A DNA stretch of 8,028 nucleotides. Origin: an uncultured Alphaproteobacteria bacterium. GTDB taxonomy: Bacteria > Pseudomonadota > Alphaproteobacteria > Caulobacterales > Caulobacteraceae. Below, piece after piece: positions 6,231 to 8,028 of the stretch (position 1 is the stretch's first letter; each line of letters starts with the position of its first letter). Location: assembly GCA_903928755.1 (NCBI GenBank), contig CAIYSH010000266.1:1-8028 (forward strand), written 5' to 3'. Both the position numbers and the translations under genes were made by a program. The notes below the pieces were generated by a model. The model made no database searches and had not been told where the DNA came from. It saw only the letters and a program-made list of their open reading frames with translations.

Positions 6231-8028
6231 CTAGTAGCGTGTTACGACCCCCAGGGCCTTGGGTGTCGGCGTCGTTGCCACCCCTTTGGACCGCTTGAGC
6301 ACCCAATCGATGAGGGTGTTGGCCACAGCCGAATTGCCCGCTTCGCCAGGCCGTCCCTTTCCGGGAGTCGAATCATCGGCGGACACAAAATCCGTGTGAT
6401 GCAGGATCGCTACGTTGATCCTGGGATCGAAGGGCGTCACCGCCTTTGCCGTCTCCGTCTGCCAGGTGCCGGTCTTGTTGATCTCGGTATAGTCGGTAAC
6501 CCCAGGAAAGGGGTTGCCACCGGTTCCCTGGGTGAAGCCCTGGCGGGCCACATAGACCGGGATATTGGCGATGGCCGTCTTGTCCACGTCCAGTTTCACG
6601 CCATCCCGGTCAATCCTGAGCACCTTGAAGCGACCCACGAAATTGGCGTCATAATCCCAGCGCTCGGAGGCATACCAATTGGAGGCCACCATGTCCGAGG
6701 CATCGATGCTGCGCTCACCGGACTGGCTGAAGGCGACTTTCACCGGACGGATATTGGATCTGGCCGGGGCAAACCCCTGGCTCTCCATCCAGAGTTTCGC
6801 CTTGCCACCATCAATGGCCGAGCCGCCATTGCCGCCGCCCTCGACCCAGTCATAGACCTTGTTGGGATCGACCATGGCTGCAGATGGGGCGCACTTGGGT
6901 GGTGGCGGTGCCATGGCGCGCATGGGGCCGGCCATGGGTGCTGCCGGGGTCAGGTCACACTTGTCCTCGGTTCCAGGTACCGGCTTGAAGTCGAGATAAC
7001 CCATACCTTCACCCAGGAACTGAAGGATAGGCATCTGAACGCCTCCCCCAGGGACAGGGTCGGTGTCAAAACTGGTTCCGGCCCGTGCCAGCCAGGTCGT
7101 CCGTATCGCCTTCAGGAAGCCGCTGCCGGGGGCATCAGCCATGCCTTCAACGCGCAGGGGAAAGATGGATTCTGCCTTGGGGTCGGAGAAGACGTAATAG
7201 AGGCCCGTGACGGATTGGCTGACGGCAGATGCCGGTCCGGCAACCGCACCCAGCAGGCCCGAAGCGTCCGTATAGACCGGGGCCTTGCCGGACCTCAGGT
7301 CCGTCACATGAGCGAAATAGCCGTCCAGATCCGAGGCCGTTGGCGCGGGCTGCGTACCTGCCGAGGGGCCGCCATCCAGGAAGATCAGACCGGCCAGTTT
7401 CGAAACGGCACGGGTGCCATCGGCCTGCTGCCTGGCCGCATAGTTGGCGACAAAGCCACCCCCCTGGCTGTGGCCAGCCAGGAAGATGTTGTGATTGCCG
7501 GTCTTCTGGGAAATCAGGCCGATGATGTGATCAACGTCGCCCGCATAGGCCTGGAAGTCCCAGTCGGCCATGAAACCAAGATCCGTCTGCGTCAGGGCCT
7601 TCCACTGCGCCCTGGCGGTGGCCGATCCCACCTGGCCAGGCGCGCCGGGAATCGCGGAGGGCTTCTGGGCATCGGTGCCGAGATAGTAATCCAGGGCCAG
7701 TTTCGGATTTCCGGCCTTTCGGGCCGCGGTCAGGGCGGTGGTCTCGGCAAGGTTGGCACCGCGCCTCTGCAGCACCCAGACTTCAACCCGGCAAGGCTTG
7801 CCATCACAGTCGCGGGCCTGAGCCTTGTGAACGAGCTGGCTGGCCAGGAAAAGCCAGTGGGGCGGCGTTGAGGAAAATCCGGGAAGACCGACGATGACGG
7901 CATTGGCGGCCCTCGGCGTGTCTCCGTCAGCCGCCGCGCGCAGGCGCAGGAAGGTGGCCGTGTTCAGGGCTTTGGGCGTACCGGCGGCGGCATAGCCCGG
8001 GATCTGGATGTATTCCGCAGCGACATCC
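6231..8028 (-). CDS. Large alpha/beta hydrolase, probably exported; 5' end beyond window
   Basis: Reading on the minus strand, the frame is open from the window edge to a TAG at 6231-6233, giving 598 visible residues without the true start. A GTG at 7775 lies inside the fold, so it is not the start. The alpha/beta-hydrolase features in order are a strand and likely oxyanion turn VIVGLPGFSS (near 44-53), the nucleophile elbow GHSQGGG with Ser187 (codon 7467-7469), a strand ending LIFLDGG (Asp near 218), and MPILQFLGEG near 333. A strand near 538-545, NVAILHHTD, gives candidate catalytic His543 or His544, before a final helix. The fold suggests an esterase, lipase or peptidase-like serine hydrolase; the substrate is unknown. 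Four cysteines (74, 79, 357, 379) and a Met/Pro-rich stretch (visible residues about 361-378) hint at a periplasmic or secreted protein, but no signal peptide is in view. About 200 residues separate the apparent seventh and eighth strands, much more than usual. The gene lies upstream of mutS on the same strand. Confidence 0.85.
   Translation of the reverse strand, partial: DVAAEYIQIPGYAAAGTPKALNTATFLRLRAAADGDTPRAANAVIVGLPGFSSTPPHWLFLASQLVHKAQARDCDGKPCRVEVWVLQRRGANLAETTALTAARKAGNPKLALDYYLGTDAQKPSAIPGAPGQVGSATARAQWKALTQTDLGFMADWDFQAYAGDVDHIIGLISQKTGNHNIFLAGHSQGGGFVANYAARQQADGTRAVSKLAGLIFLDGGPSAGTQPAPTASDLDGYFAHVTDLRSGKAPVYTDASGLLGAVAGPASAVSQSVTGLYYVFSDPKAESIFPLRVEGMADAPGSGFLKAIRTTWLARAGTSFDTDPVPGGGVQMPILQFLGEGMGYLDFKPVPGTEDKCDLTPAAPMAGPMRAMAPPPPKCAPSAAMVDPNKVYDWVEGGGNGGSAIDGGKAKLWMESQGFAPARSNIRPVKVAFSQSGERSIDASDMVASNWYASERWDYDANFVGRFKVLRIDRDGVKLDVDKTAIANIPVYVARQGFTQGTGGNPFPGVTDYTEINKTGTWQTETAKAVTPFDPRINVAILHHTDFVSADDSTPGKGRPGEAGNSAVANTLIDWVLKRSKGVATTPTPKALGVVTRY

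Noticed and set aside
6871..6950. Repeated CATGG words in the hydrolase gene as a tandem repeat or regulatory array
   Set aside because: They have irregular spacing and simply encode a Met/Ala/Pro-rich low-complexity stretch in the protein.
6192..7871. Long plus-strand open frame (559 codons) opposite the alpha/beta hydrolase
   Set aside because: It mirrors the hydrolase gene, shows no recognisable domain, and its composition is what a GC-rich antisense frame gives. The minus strand has clear hydrolase motifs.
1..8028. A hidden novel system (defence island, CRISPR, retron, mobile element or biosynthetic cluster)
   Set aside because: All long stretches are filled by recognisable housekeeping or envelope genes with intact motifs. 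No direct-repeat arrays, integrase, toxin-antitoxin pair or structured RNA were seen.

Overview
The window looks like chromosomal DNA from a high-GC alphaproteobacterium, most plausibly Caulobacterales (Caulobacter, Phenylobacterium or Brevundimonas type). I base this on the strong G/C preference at third codon positions, frequent GTG starts, close gene packing and the style of the MutS and CPG2-like proteins. This is an impression, not a computed placement. Base use looks even throughout, and I see no transposase, integrase, tRNA, rRNA, CRISPR array or phage gene.

Layout. Bases 1-1554 (+) hold the 3' part of a two-domain family 2 glycosyltransferase, probably for surface polysaccharide, whose start lies left of the window. 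After a 53-base gap, 1608-2855 (+) encodes an exported M20 zinc exopeptidase closely resembling glutamate carboxypeptidase (CPG2), with every metal ligand in place. The rest is on the minus strand. Read in its transcription order, it holds a large alpha/beta hydrolase (6231 to beyond 8028, N-terminus off the window), a short gap with a hairpin, the mismatch repair ATPase gene mutS (6144-3445), and a small HAD-like phosphatase (3448-2852). The HAD start overlaps the mutS stop by four bases. The HAD gene and the peptidase gene converge and share a single CTAG that supplies both stop codons.

How the genes work together. The only strong functional link visible is the mutS-HAD pair, which the overlapping GTGA and a good ribosome binding site suggest are translated in a coupled way. 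The hydrolase may be in the same transcript but is separated by about 77-86 bases and a hairpin. The glycosyltransferase, peptidase and hydrolase all point to the cell envelope or periplasm, but nothing in the sequence joins them into one pathway.

I found no undescribed defence, mobile or RNA-based system. The points most worth a second look are the MutS-linked HAD protein, the shared CTAG junction, the large insertion in the hydrolase, and the hairpin upstream of mutS whose pairing favours the minus-strand transcript.
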